From Anopheles merus (taxonomy: Eukaryota; Arthropoda; Insecta; Diptera; Culicidae): a DNA stretch of 64,000 nt. Below, one piece after another: positions 1 to 12,316 of this stretch. The stretch is taken from positions 7,062,259-7,126,258 of the forward strand of contig NC_054085.1 in assembly GCF_017562075.2 (NCBI RefSeq). Reading direction: 5' to 3'. How positions within the stretch are numbered: position 1 is the first letter of the stretch; each line of letters begins with the position of its first letter. Both the position numbers and the translations under genes were made by a program. The notes beneath the pieces were generated by a model. That model made no database searches. It saw nothing but the letters and a program-made list of their open reading frames with translations, and was not told the origin of the DNA.

Positions 1-157
1 AAAACAATTACAAACATTTGGACTAAAGTCAGTGTTTGCAATGTCGTAAATTAATACTGGCCTTTATAGTACTAGTGAATGCTTTTTAATGATATTATGT
101 TTTGTTTATGTACAAATCTGATACAAGTAATTGTTTTCTTCAATCTCGCTCGGATTA

Positions 158-1333
158 GGGTAATTGTACCAACAGTGGTGCAATTTGTAGTGGTACCGAT
201 GTGTTTTAATGGATTTAAAGTGTCAGGAAGGACAATTTCTGAATATTTTAACACATAGCAATTGAACGATTGATAACGGACTGGCAGACGAAAGCGCGAG
301 ACCGTGAGCGGTTTCGGACACTCCTGAGGCAGGCCAAGACCGCAAAGCGGTTGTAGCGCCGGATAAGTAAGTAAGTAAGCAATTGAAATATGTTTTATCT
401 TCGCAATCACAATCATTTTCACCAGGAAACACATCAAATTTACGAAAAAATACATATTTTTGTGACTGCTTCGTTGTACCTATAATGGTGGTATGGTTCC
501 TATAGTCGTCGTATTGTGTTCCTATAGTGGTGGTAAACAAAGATGCCTTAAAAACAGTGTATAATATCAATTAAATTTAGTTTTGATGCTGTTTTCGTAT
601 GAATAGCAAGGATTACTGCCATAATATTGGTTTCTTGCGTAATTTGATCGTATAAAATGTATAAATTTTATCGATGAAACTCTTGACTAAAGTACTGCAT
701 CACACCTGTCCTCAACCCATACCCAAAAGAGTTTGCTTGATTTGAAGTCGATTTTTCACTCAGTAGAATAAGCGAATTTTGGCCTTTGTTAGGTAAATTA
801 CTTACAGAAAACTCATTTTTGTTGCTTATTTCAGTGAAAACAGTACGAAATGTCAAAAATATTCTCGAAAAAATCTAAAACGACCTGTTTTTATTGATTT
901 TATAACTATAACCACTATAGGAACATGCCTGTTTTGTGTACCTATAATGGCACTATGATAAAAACACTTAAAAATGCATAAATATGGTCAAAGGCCAATG
1001 AATTTGAATAAAATAATATCATTTGATAACAATCATGTTAAAAAACTAATAATTGCGTTGTTATGTGGTCATTTAGAATGTTAACAAAAATATTAGTATC
1101 TTTATAAAATCCTAAGGATTTTGGAAAAATGTTGACACATTTCACAAAATAATGGATTTTTCGGTCACTCAGTAACGGAGTGGCCCCATTTAACTTTAAA
1201 ACCCTTTGTAAAAGGCTAAGGAACATTTCACACTAACGTAAATAACTTAATTACTTTTAATTTGCCATATGAACCACATTTTAGTGCAATACCACCACTA
1301 TTGGTACTAGCACCACTATAGGTACATTTACCC
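158..1333. mobile_element. TIR-bounded DNA element, non-autonomous, TA-flanked
   Basis: The two ends form an imperfect terminal inverted repeat of 24 bp with 21 matches. The left end starts GGGTAATTGTACC and the reverse complement of the right end starts GGGTAAATGTACC; both continue to AGTGGTGC. TA lies directly outside both ends (156-157 and 1334-1335), as expected for a Tc1/mariner-type target duplication. The interior has no transposase reading frame. It does carry scattered copies of a CCTATAGTGGTGG-like motif near 470-540, 905-960 and 1290-1320. A small retrotransposon fragment is nested inside. The family name is unknown to me. Confidence 0.55.
267..377 (+). mobile_element. 5'-truncated non-LTR retrotransposon 3' end (copy 1)
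   Basis: This 111-bp insertion ends in TAAGTAAGTAA and is flanked by a perfect 10-bp target-site duplication, AGCAATTGAA, at 257-266 and 378-387. It matches the 3' part of the longer copy at 46096-46307. In that copy the same strand encodes the C-terminal end of a reverse transcriptase (RDRERFRTLLRR then AKTAKRL and a stop). Extreme 5' truncation, a short simple-repeat tail and a target duplication are typical of target-primed reverse transcription. It sits inside the TIR element at 158-1333, so it inserted later. Confidence 0.7.
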
Positions 1334-1335
1334 TA

Positions 1336-2400
1336 TAAAATAATATTTTTTTTTTAAATAGTACCATTGTTAGTTTAAAAAAATAACTACATGGAGTATT
1401 TAAAACTTAAAATTTGAAGCTTCGAATACCCACCCCATTGGAGGATTTCAAGATTCTTACTAATGCATTCTTTATAATTTGTGTAATTTACTTAATGAGA
1501 CCTTCTAAAAAGGGTTTGAATAATTTAAACTTTTTAACCTTTTAGTTTGATAATGCAATATGGTCAATCATACAATGAAGTAGTTAAAAAAACGTTTAAT
1601 TTAATGAGTGTCTGATATCGAAGATATTTTTATCTTCTTAAACAACCTCTTAAGGTCTCACGCCTTCGTCTGCCAATACGTTATCAATTTAAACAAGTAG
1701 CCAGAAATATCATTGAAAATCTAAAGCACAGTTAGTATAGCAGTTTTGGTGAGTAATGATCAGTTATAATACTTGTTTGGGAGCTCAACAGAACTTGTGT
1801 TATGCTTGGTTTAGGCTGAACGCCTGATATGTTTTTTAGTTTCAAAATTTGACACATACAAATACGGTGCATGGTTTATGGTTCGAAGAGAAGGTCGCAA
1901 ACAGGCGCGAAATTTACAGAGATTTGTGAAGGACAAGATTGTAAACGGAGGATTGAGTCATAAGTAACAAATAGGTATACAAAATTATGTTAATTTAAAG
2001 CCATGATGTGTTTGAACCTTTTTAATTTAATTTAATTTGATTATGGCAAAATCATGAACATTTCTTTACTCTCAACAAAATTTTAATGTTCCTGTTGAAA
2101 ATAAGATAATAGTTGTTGTTTGTTTAAACCACGTGTTGATTTGAAATTAAATTAAAAATATCTTCATTAAATTGAATTCAATCGTCTTTTAAATTTCATT
2201 CCAATTTGATCAAACTTTGTACATTGAACATTGGGTCATAAATCACCTCAGTTCCCTTAATATGTAATCTTTCTGCAACACTCATCACCACGCACGTTCT
2301 GACCACATTCACGTCTCCTGCTCATTTTTAGTTCCCTTTTCACTGTTAGGCGTATAGGTGTCATTCACCGTAATGATAGCAATTTTCAGTCTAACTTGAC
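1336..2400. other. AT-rich gene-free stretch
   Basis: There is no reading frame with coding character, only short homopolymer runs and AT-rich sequence. I recognise no repeat family here. Confidence 0.5.
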
Positions 2401-5400
2401 ACCTCTCATGCAACGCCTACCTTCACTTTCTTAATTTCGTCCATTCGTTCCCGCCCAGTTGAATCACGAGCTCACTAAAGCCCACCGGATCCGGGTGAAG
2501 ACTTACCCTTCGGAGCACTTTTCCCTTACCTACACCAAAGCCCACACCGCAATTCACGAAGACGACAGAGACAACAAAAAGGGGATGCTCATTAAAATTG
2601 TCCTTCACAGCGAACACCTCCTTCGCTTACTCGGTGACCGGATACGGCCGTTGGTGGGAAAAAATTGTTCCCTTGAAGGAATCAAAAGGTGAAACATCTA
2701 CACAAGCGCGCGTGTTGGTGTGTGAATATATATAAAGCTTTTTAACGGAAAGAATGTATGACAATAATTTGAGCGCACCCTTTAAAGACAATCTATACTT
2801 TCTTTCCCCGCCTGCGTGCTGTCCTTCATTGGACACCTTTTAGAGGTTCATTTGTTGAGGCTGCTTACCCATCGTGCGGTTGACGGGAAGCGAAAGAATT
2901 TATTGTAAGGAGAGGCTCCAAATGGGTAATTTCCGGTTCACTTCCCCGCATGCAAAGGAAGCAGTTCGATTGGTTGATAGTTTGGGCGATCCCTTTTTCT
3001 TGCCCATTGCTTGCGTGTGTACTTGGACGTGTAAAACGATATTGCCAAGCTGAAGTGGGTACGAACGGTTTAGAAAACCCCTCCGTTAAGATTTGACCAA
3101 ACAATCCCCGGTCTGTTCTGGTCATGTTCTGGTCTGGATCGTTTCCTTTCCACAAAGAAAATTGCAACACTGAAAGGAGAATTGCAAATTTGGATTGTAT
3201 CGGAAAGAGGAGGCTGATGAAGCCATGTCCGTAGAGGTAGGGTAGAAAGGAAAGCGAAGATTATTTACACACCTTCCTCCGGCTTCTACGTCTGTCATTG
3301 TGGGCTTTGGCAATGACCCAAGAACTGTAAGTCATCCAGTCAGAGAAGGTTCAAACGATCAAGAACGGAGAACAGGGATGACTTTAATCACTTGTACGTT
3401 TCTTCATCCACCTACCGGCCTTTACGGGGCACATTAAACTGTAATCAAATCCCTCCGGAAAACCAAAAATCTCCATCTCAGCGCACCTGCGGTAAATCTT
3501 GAGCCGACGATCAAACCAGCACACTCACACATACAACCGGGCAAGAACGTTTAGCATGCATCCAAAAAGAGGGAAAAGGGGATTCCATTCACACAACGCT
3601 CAGCTGAGCGTGACCACTTCCGCCTGGTAGAAGCCTTGTCTGCCTCATTTTCCCAGCGCCCCAGAAGCAGTTGAAGCCCGGCTTTGCTGGTAGCGTTGAT
3701 GATGGCACTTTGCACAGCCCGGGAATGGGAATTCCCACCAGTATCTCGGCGTTGCATAAATGGCATGGATTTTTCTGCACCTTCCGACAGTCAAGGTTAG
3801 GACAGGCAGCGAACCAAAACAGAAAGCCCGGGGTTTCGGCACTGATCGTCACGACAAGCTCCCACAAAGTCCGGTCTGGTGGAGCGCACCAGTTTTCACA
3901 TTCCACTTGCACCGGAGACAATGAGCGATCGTAGATAAGATCTTGATTTCCGCGGCTTCGCTTCGCTGCTCCGCTGCGAATGAAGATGACGAGCATGATG
4001 AGCCGTTTGCCCGCATTTTGTCCGTTAGGGATCACCTGGGGAAGATCACCAGGTTTGGCGGGGTGCTTTTAGTTAAAGGTAGCAGAAACACACTTCCGGA
4101 TGTTGTTGTTGAAGATGTCAACGGTCAAGATTGTCAACAGAAGGGTATTTTTCTAACGAAGAAAGTTCGTTACACAAGTTCTACTTGGTTGGGTGGGAAG
4201 CAGCGCGGACTTGGTTCACGGGAACCCAGCACGTAACCTTGAACGAATGACTTCCGCCCGCTCGTTGTCATTTTTGACCGTTGGCACAGTAATGGTTGGT
4301 GCGAATCCTGATGCATTTCGACATCCAACCCGCGTAAAAGTAGATCAAAGGGCAGTGGGAAACTCTGCTTCACGCTTCACAGAAAGGATGATGGTGTTCT
4401 CACCGTTACACCGTACAGTGTCTCGGAGACGTTATGCAAAACGGAACAGGTATTACAAGGGTAGTAAAGATAATGGTTGTTGCTATCAATAGCAAAGAGC
4501 TCGTTCAAGGCGTACACCATCCGGGACGCGAAGGACGTCCCCACCGAACCTCACCACAGCATGGTGGAATAATAACAGTGAAGATACAGGAATACCTTCA
4601 TTGACGCTGGACCCGCAGGCTATTCAGTAGCCTCGATTTCTTGGCATAATTTCACATGAACCTTTTCGATTCAACATGCCGCAGTGGTCAGTAATGATTA
4701 TTTTAAGATATCGGGCCTGTGTTAACTTCTCTTTATCTTTGCTTGTACTAGGTTCGCATGCAAATGTAGCTTGCACGGCAGCTCCTCGAATGATCGATCA
4801 ATCAAGCATACGATCAAGCAAAAGTTTCATGACATGATTGGTTCAACCCGTTCCAAGGACTACTTGTTCGTCAATAAATGTAGAATAAGGTCATAACACA
4901 TTTAGAAAAACAGCTCCAAATACTTTAATCTTTCACAAATTACACACAAATTTACTGTTACTACTGACATCTGTGGGAGTATATTCCAAAAAACCGTTAA
5001 AGGCACTCCCTCACCCAAAGAAACTTTACTATATGTGGTGTCCCACGACTGCCAAAGGGTTTGCCGCCTTTAATTTCTGATCGTTTTCCAATAGTTCACA
5101 CGCAACCAACATCAACCGGAAGCACGGTGCGGTGCGCAGTGGTGCTTGAAAATATTGTTTGATTTGTTTCCAATGTTCCCACAATACACACGGACATTTC
5201 ACCCCATATTGTTCTTCCCCATTTACTTGTCGTCCAGGGAGTGTCATACCCCCGGAGGTCACAGTTTTTGACCGTTGATTTAGACTTCAGCGCTAGTGGA
5301 ACTGAAACAGCGTTAAAAAAGTCGTCTGGCCTGGTGGAAGCTCTCAACCGGTCAATTTCTTCCGGTGCTTCTTGGACCATGAATAAGTGCTGTCCCTTTT

Positions 5401-8400
5401 TTTCGCACGTACTGTCCCTTTTTACTTTCACGGTAAACGATTTGGACACAGTTGTAACGTTTTTTTGTCTTTCGTCATCTTAGCGCTGCTTGCACAGGTT
5501 TCACAGGAGGAACAATGCTTAAAGGAACGATTTTTGCGTGCTGCAGCGGCGCTGCCTAGTAGTGCTTTAAGACTTTATTTAACTCTTTCACTCGGTGACT
5601 GATTTAGGGCCAGCACTAAAAGGATTGAAACGTATCGTCGCTACCATTTGCGGCACCGCATTAGATGATTGCGTCTTTTCCACCCATTATAATGCCAGCA
5701 AATCGCTTTAACTGCATCGAATTGCATTACGCGCGGCGGATTAAGCTGGCCCAGAAGATGTACCCTGGCATCCACGAACCGTGCGAATGCACTGGATGCT
5801 AATGGCAGTACCGAACGGAAAAGCATAAAATATGATTACGTATGTTTCGCATCTGCATATGGCCGTTTTGTGTGTGTTCTCTCCAGGCACTCTTCCCTGT
5901 GCTTTTGGGGAACTCCCTCTTGAGCTGGCGTGATGAGATACGGCGGGTAATAAACGGGATAGTTTATTGATTTCTAGGTGGTTTAAATTCGGTAGAGGAC
6001 TTAGGCCGCTTATGGAGGCAGTTGAATATTATCAGCTGCAGTTCTAGAGCTGCGCGAACAGATTGACTCCTAACAGAGCAATCGCAAAAGCACACACGCA
6101 CTCGCACTCAGAAGATCGGAGCGTTTCTCGTTCGTCACTTTCGCCATGGTACATAAAATGTGTTATGCTACTCGATGGTACGAATGTTCCCTTTGGCTAG
6201 GGGAAATGCCTAGCATCCTTGTCCCGTTTAAGCTGCTCTAGCTTCTATCACTCAACAAACCGTACCGTCCGCATGCGAGACTGCTGATTGATCCTTCGGT
6301 GGTCCTTTTTTCCATCGCTGCTCTATTCTTCCCCTGCTCCGGGCCCGCCACCGCCGTCATGAGAACACAGTTTACGAACTGTGACAAACGTCCATTATCA
6401 TCTTCCACACGGCGCCAATGTATCCTTTTTTTTCCATCCCGTCCCCCAGCAACATTCCATGCGGCAGCGATCCTTTCCGCGCCCAACTCTATCGCTGTAC
6501 GCTGAGCAGGGATTTGGTAGGCTGAAGGGACAGCCAAAAATTCATCGCACGAAAGGCGCGACACGAATTTATGATAGCCACGGTGTGTAGCAGCTACAAG
6601 CCCTGGGAGGAACTGGCATCCAAGCACCGCAGAAACTGTCAACCGATCGATTGTGCTCGGGTGAAATTTATTCGCTGTTGATAGTGACGCTGGTAGGCGC
6701 TATTATCGAAACCAATCCAACTCCAATAACTTACGACGGTTACGGGTTAGAGCCCCGATTGGCGATTGGAAGGTAATTTTCCTTTTCTCGATGCTTAATT
6801 GGTTTCGGCAGTGAAAGTTTGGTTCATAAATTTGACTACCACAATGAGAGCTCCATTGCAACGCTTTTAACGTTTGTGGTTAAGCTTGCGGGACCAACAC
6901 AGTGCATTAATTTTCAACAATAACAATGGGGAAATTATTTAAAACATGTTTTATTTTGTAAGCGAGAAGGTTTTTTCCCATAGCTACAAATAAGTTAAAT
7001 GAAGAATAAAGTCTCTTGACATAAATAGTTGCTAACACAGCCAATGATACACTTCAGAACGTGTGAAACGTTTCTAACAAATACAAACGATCAGAGCCAG
7101 AAAGTTACAAATGATACTTCGTTAAGGTGACGAAAACAGATGCTTTAAATTGACATTAATCATCAGTTTAAAAACGATAGCTATTCAATAAGCGTGTGTC
7201 CGATAGGCTAGCAATCGAACGAACAACGACAACCCCAAAACAAACAGGCAAACAAACAAGTTTGAGGATAATATTCGCAAATTATCACATCATCTTGAAC
7301 TTTCCCCTTACATCCTTCAAAAGAAGCAGTTCGAGTGTTTGCGCTCCGGAACGGTCGGAACTCCTTCCAGCCCCGGCAAAGTCCATCCAGCAAGATTAAT
7401 TATCTTCCTATCGCCCATTCATCTTGCACCGGGTAACCATTGTCAATCGTCAATCGTCTTGGGATCATCGAACGAACGAACGAGTGTTTTCCGTTCGTCC
7501 CAACCATTCCGAACCAATTACCCCGGAAGCTCCGGTTGGCTTTTCGTCCCAGAAACTCTACCCAAAACTATTTCGCCCGTTTTGTCGGGCCAGTAGTAGT
7601 TTGTTAATTGTACCAAATGACAGCATATTTGTCTTGAGCAAAAGCGCTACTTTCGAATCGACGAACAGTTCGTCCGTGTTGTCGGCGGCTTGATCCGAAT
7701 GCATCGAATCCTTCAATATCTTCCGTGTTTTCGGTGGAATGCGCACGCAGTTCAATATCGTTGAGTTTCTCACAGTGAAGGAAGCAAAATAACCGGGGGG
7801 TACAGACCGACCGATCAATGGCCCTGCCTGCCCAGTCAATTTGTGAAACCCTTCCGCAAAAGTGCGCTCCCGTTTGCCTTCGCCCGAGGAATACCATTTT
7901 ACCATTAATTATATCAATTGTCGCGAAACGATTAGCAAAAGTTCATTTCGTCCTGCGATCGCGTTGTTTTTGTTGCGATCGTGTTGTAATATTTTCAGTT
8001 GACTGACCTGCTTCCGTTATATGGGTTTCGATGGCTTCGGCGAGGGTCTTTTCGCTGCTGCTCAGTTAACTACACAGCGCACTCCCATCATTGTTGAGTT
8101 CTGCTGGTACAACGGAACTCCGAACGGGTGATAATTCTTTTTTCCCTTGGACCGGGTTACATTTATCTTGCTGCATAGTTGTGACAGCATCGCTCTCTCT
8201 CTCCGATTTATGATATATTTCATTATTATTTGTACTCTGTGTACTATGCGACGAAAGATACGATGATGTACAGGGCATCATTTATCACAATCTAAACGAA
8301 CGAAACTAAACGAATGGCACAGCTGGCTAATGGTACGATTTTCAAAGGGCGTTTATTTATTTTTTCCAAGTAAACCTTTTTCTCTCGGCTCAATTTGTAA

Positions 8401-9760
8401 AAATCGGTAAAGAGAGCGTCGAAAAAAGACACACAAACCGTCTTGTACAGCGTTCATCGAACCTTATGGCTAAAGGCTCAAGTATCAGTTTTCCAGTGTC
8501 CCCAAGGAAGTATGATCCAGAACGCACGCTTCGGATCCGCTCAGAGTCGTCTTCCCAGAAAAGGATGACGCGTTAGTGTCATCGCCGAAATGAAACGAGA
8601 CGTACTCGATTCACCTGTGTGGTACTTGGATACATCAGTTTAACGTTTCGTACGAGGCAGTTGGCAAATAGGCCACTAAATGTCTGCATTTTGAAGGCTT
8701 CTGAAACCTCGGGATGGGTTTGTGGGACATCTTCGTGGGTTCGCTCAATTCCCGGTGGTCCTATACGAACGAAACAGTTGTTTGATGGCAAGTGGGGACT
8801 AACTTGATTCTAATAGCTAATAGCTAATAATCATGTATGAAATAAAACAAAACTAATAAGTTTAAAGTGTGCTCAAACAAAGGGAAACCAAATCAAACTG
8901 ATATCCCCAAAACCGATTTCAAATCGAAAAACGTGCTGAAACGTGCTCCAAACATGAGCTGCATGGATTGCTACGTTCAAACCTGTCGCGTCCGTTCCAG
9001 ACGGTCCTTAAAAGCAACCGATATGCGTATGCGTCACCCTTAAACCATTCCTTTTCCACCACGTGATGCGCTCACACCGTGGCAAGGTAGGCGTTTGCGC
9101 AGGGCGTAAAGCGTGGAAACACAACCGTTTGAAATTCGTCCGTTTCATCGCATGCGTAGCGAAGGATTTAAAATGCCTAGCCCCTGACGGAACCGCCACC
9201 ACTCCTTACGTCGCTCCCACGTCCGGATGGAAGGAGTTTTAAAATCAAGAAACAAAACAAGAATTTAAGCCAAGCAACCGGGTAACGCGATGATGAACGC
9301 GGAACAGGTATCTACGGAAGAACCACGAGGACGGGCAACACCAAAAAAGGGGAAAGAAACTCCGAAAACGACGGTTGTTTTGAAAATTTAAAAACGTTGA
9401 AAAGAAAAGAAGAAGAAAAAAAGTCCCATCTTCTTCCCGGTGAACGCATGATAAGCACATGCGGGAGCAGAAACCACGAGACACAAAACTCCGGAGACAA
9501 CACACCACGCAGCATCGCTCAACAGCACGCAACTCCAGAACGGTTCACGCACACACGACGAGGAAGAGATGGGCATTATTTTTAAATCTCCACCGACGAC
9601 TACGACGCTACGACAACGATATGTTCGTGGTCTCGTGGTTGTGGCTTTGAATCCCAAGCCTTAATAACAAAAAACCTGGAAGGAAACGAAAAGAACAGCA
9701 CCGCGAGAGCAAGAAACCCCCCGCGACTACCGACCAAGCCTTTTATTCGATTGGAGGCGA
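2400..9760. other. GC-richer unique non-coding region upstream of dacapo
   Basis: Base composition is clearly more balanced than in the flanks. Several open frames of 60-150 codons occur on both strands (for example 3589-4035 on the minus strand), but none resembles a known protein and none joins to another through plausible splice sites. The region may hold distal regulatory sequence for dacapo or an unrecognised non-coding transcript. That is inference from composition and position only. Confidence 0.35.
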
Positions 9761-10870
9761 TTTAAAAGCCAGCCACGCAACGTGGTCGAACGACGCAATC
9801 AAAGCAAAAAGGGATGAGAAATAGACAGATAGAGCAGTGCGGAACGAGATGCAGTATGGCATACAAGCAAGAGATAGAGCAAAGCGTAAACTCCCTACAC
9901 ATCAAGGTTAGTTGTGGAGAAAAGAAGGACCGTGTAAGAAGGAACAAACTTTTTTGGATAATGCTGTGTGGTGAAAAAGAAAACATAATTCTTCTTTCTG
10001 CTAAGCGCTAGCTTCGCTTTTTTCCGTGCGCATGGCATCATGCGTTGCGCAAGCATAAACCCCTAGAGAGTATGTCAACATAGCACAAACATAGTTGATT
10101 TTTAGTTTATGTTATTTTATTTTTAAATTTTGACTGTGATGTATTTTTACTAACACTATTGTTGTGCTAAAAATTGATATAATTTTCATGGTGTTTCCAC
10201 CTTGTTTTTATGCCTTTGATTATAAAAGAAACTCAAGGCAATACAAAAATAACCACATATTTTCTATGTTTTAAACTACTTTTCATGATTTATTCAATTT
10301 AATATATAATTGTATTGTATACAATATTTGTTTTACTTGGTATAACTGACTATTCTGTTTTGGCTAAGTCAAAAAGTCACTGAAAGCCAATCCCATTGTA
10401 GTTCAGGCAGGCTTTGACTGACAACCAAATGTTGTGCCAAATGAAGAAGATATAATTGTATTTGTAAAACTGATAAGATAATAAAAATAATTTACGATAT
10501 GCATCACAAAACCTACAAAACTGCATTTGGAATTATAATTTTCTATTATTTTAAAACAAAAAAGTTTTATACATTTTTGTTTAGTCCGATTGTCATACTC
10601 TGTTTATATGATGAATTTGGGACAAAAAGTATCAGAACAACTTATTAAACTAATCCATATCTTAGATTTCGGCTTTCAAAGAAATGAAATAGTGTTATAC
10701 ACGTCACTAAACATTGTTCCAAAATATACTTCATATTCGTTCTACGAGTTATGTGTATGAAAGAAAAAACAATTAAAATAAACATAAACATCACGGAAAA
10801 TATGTTGAATATTCCAAAGTATGGAAAAACTTCCCATAAATTCTAGATAAAAAATTATTTTTTAGTAACG
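9761..10870. other. AT-rich intergenic stretch with a SINE fragment
   Basis: From about 10080 the sequence is strongly AT-rich and has no gene. The only recognisable feature is the partial SINE at 10346-10450. Confidence 0.45.
10346..10450 (+). mobile_element. tRNA-derived SINE, 3' fragment
   Basis: The stretch from CTGACTATTCTGTTTTGG through AAGTCACTGAAAGCCAA to the GAAGAAGA end parallels the 3' half of the complete SINE at 31399-31608. Several substitutions and a short deletion separate them. The tRNA-like 5' half with A and B boxes is absent, so this is an older, truncated copy. Confidence 0.6.
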
Positions 10871-11785
10871 AGATTTACGTGTGTGTGATACGCTCAATTT
10901 CAATACCTTTCTTCGCCATGGCTCTGATGTTTAAAACTCCACTCTACCGTCACGCACACATCCACACATGCGAGTATGTTCTTTCAATTGGTAGTGTGTG
11001 CGTATGGACTGTGTACGAAAGCAAGCGAACCTCCGCTAGCATTGCATGTAACGCCTATAACGCACCGCATTACTGTTGAAAACTTCGGCGAGTACAGTTC
11101 GGTCTCGATCGAGCTCTCGCTGTTGTGCGTATTTCCCCTATCGCAATATTCGACCTGGTTGGTGTAAAATATCAGTGGCTTGGTGGTAGTTAACTAGCAG
11201 CAAGCGAACATCGTTTTGGTGAAGTGAAATTTACCGTGGTTTTGAACGGCAAGGCAAAGGCCTTCCCGCTGGTGAAACCAACGCGTGTGTAAAATCTCGC
11301 AAACAGGGTACGCTTCTTTGTGTGTGTTCGAAAGAGTTAATATACTGCGTCCGATCTGTTGTAAGCTGCGCCGCTATTTTGGGAGGAAAATTGTTGCAAA
11401 AGGGCAAGATTTTCAATAAACAGCTCACACCACAAGTGAGTGAAAATACAACAACGCAAGCCATAAACGTCAGTGTCTCTACGCAAACTATAAACAGGTT
11501 ACGCCCGTTACGAGGTTACCCATCCTAACCTCAAATTGAAGCTTGCTTGAAAAATAAAGAGACGACAAAACCCCGCACACACAAACACATGCCCGTGCGC
11601 TTGCGTGAGTCGCGTGGAAAGGGCCATCGAAAAACGCCTGTGTACGGTTGTGTGGTAGTAGTGGTGGCAACAAAGAACAGTGCGCACCCGTGTGTATGCG
11701 TGTATGAGTGCGATCGCCGCAGTGCGTGTGTCGAAAGCGAACGATAAAGGGAGCGATGCAATCGCGTTCTATTTTATACAAAAAG

Positions 11786-11793
11786 TATAAAAG
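11786..11793 (+). promoter_or_regulatory. dap: Candidate TATA box of dacapo
   Basis: TATAAAAG, followed by GG, lies about 375 bp upstream of the dacapo start codon on the same strand. It matches the insect TATA consensus. A start of transcription about 30 bp downstream would give a 5' leader of roughly 340 nt. No strong initiator motif is visible at the expected spot, so the assignment rests on the TATA match and position. Confidence 0.4.
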
Positions 11794-11815
11794 GGCGTGT
11801 TGAAAATTTGACGAC

Positions 11816-12161
11816 CGTCTCGGAAGGGTGTTAGAAAGTACGGAAACTCTGCCGATTAAATTTTACCGATCGAAACGGGTGCAATCACGGGTGAATGACT
11901 GTGAACGAAGCAGTGAAGGTTTTATTTGTGCCCGTAACGCACGACGCCATCTTAGCAAAAAACAAGGGATTCGCGACCCGTCTCGAATCGTTGTGCGGGG
12001 CTTGTCAGATTGACAAGTGAAAGAAGCAGAAGCAGTGCGCGTGTGTATACAAACAGACCAGCAGCAAGCCGAAAACATTTGCAAAACAAGCGTGCGTGCA
12101 TTTTAATTGTGCCTCCCGTGGTGGTGTGTGCGCGAAGCAATATTCACAAGCAATTAGTAAA
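11816..12161 (+). other. dap: Probable dacapo 5' untranslated leader
   Basis: The stretch lies between the candidate TATA box and the start codon. There are out-of-frame ATGs, and the frame leading into the real ATG opens at 12096 without an upstream stop. The start at 12162 is preferred because AAA precedes it and G follows (good context), and because the protein downstream matches the family from its first residues. The 5' end is inferred. Confidence 0.35.
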
Positions 12162-12316
12162 ATGGGTGCTCAGGTGTACAACCAGACGATCGAGCGGCTG
12201 CACTATTCGCCGGTGCCGCCGATCAAAAACTACAAACGACTGTCGCCGGCCAAAAGCCTGCTGAACCGCACCAAGCGCAATCTGTTCGGTTCGGTCGAAC
12301 CGAAAGCATTCATGGA
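12162..12316 (+). CDS. dap: dacapo coding exon 1
   Basis: This exon runs from the start codon to the donor GTAAGT at 12317 and ends after two bases of codon 52. It encodes the N-terminus and the RNLFG cyclin-binding motif. The following intron is only 94 bp. Confidence 0.88.

Noticed and set aside
3589..4035. 148-codon minus-strand frame
   Set aside because: No domain recognised, several overlapping frames, no transcript signals.
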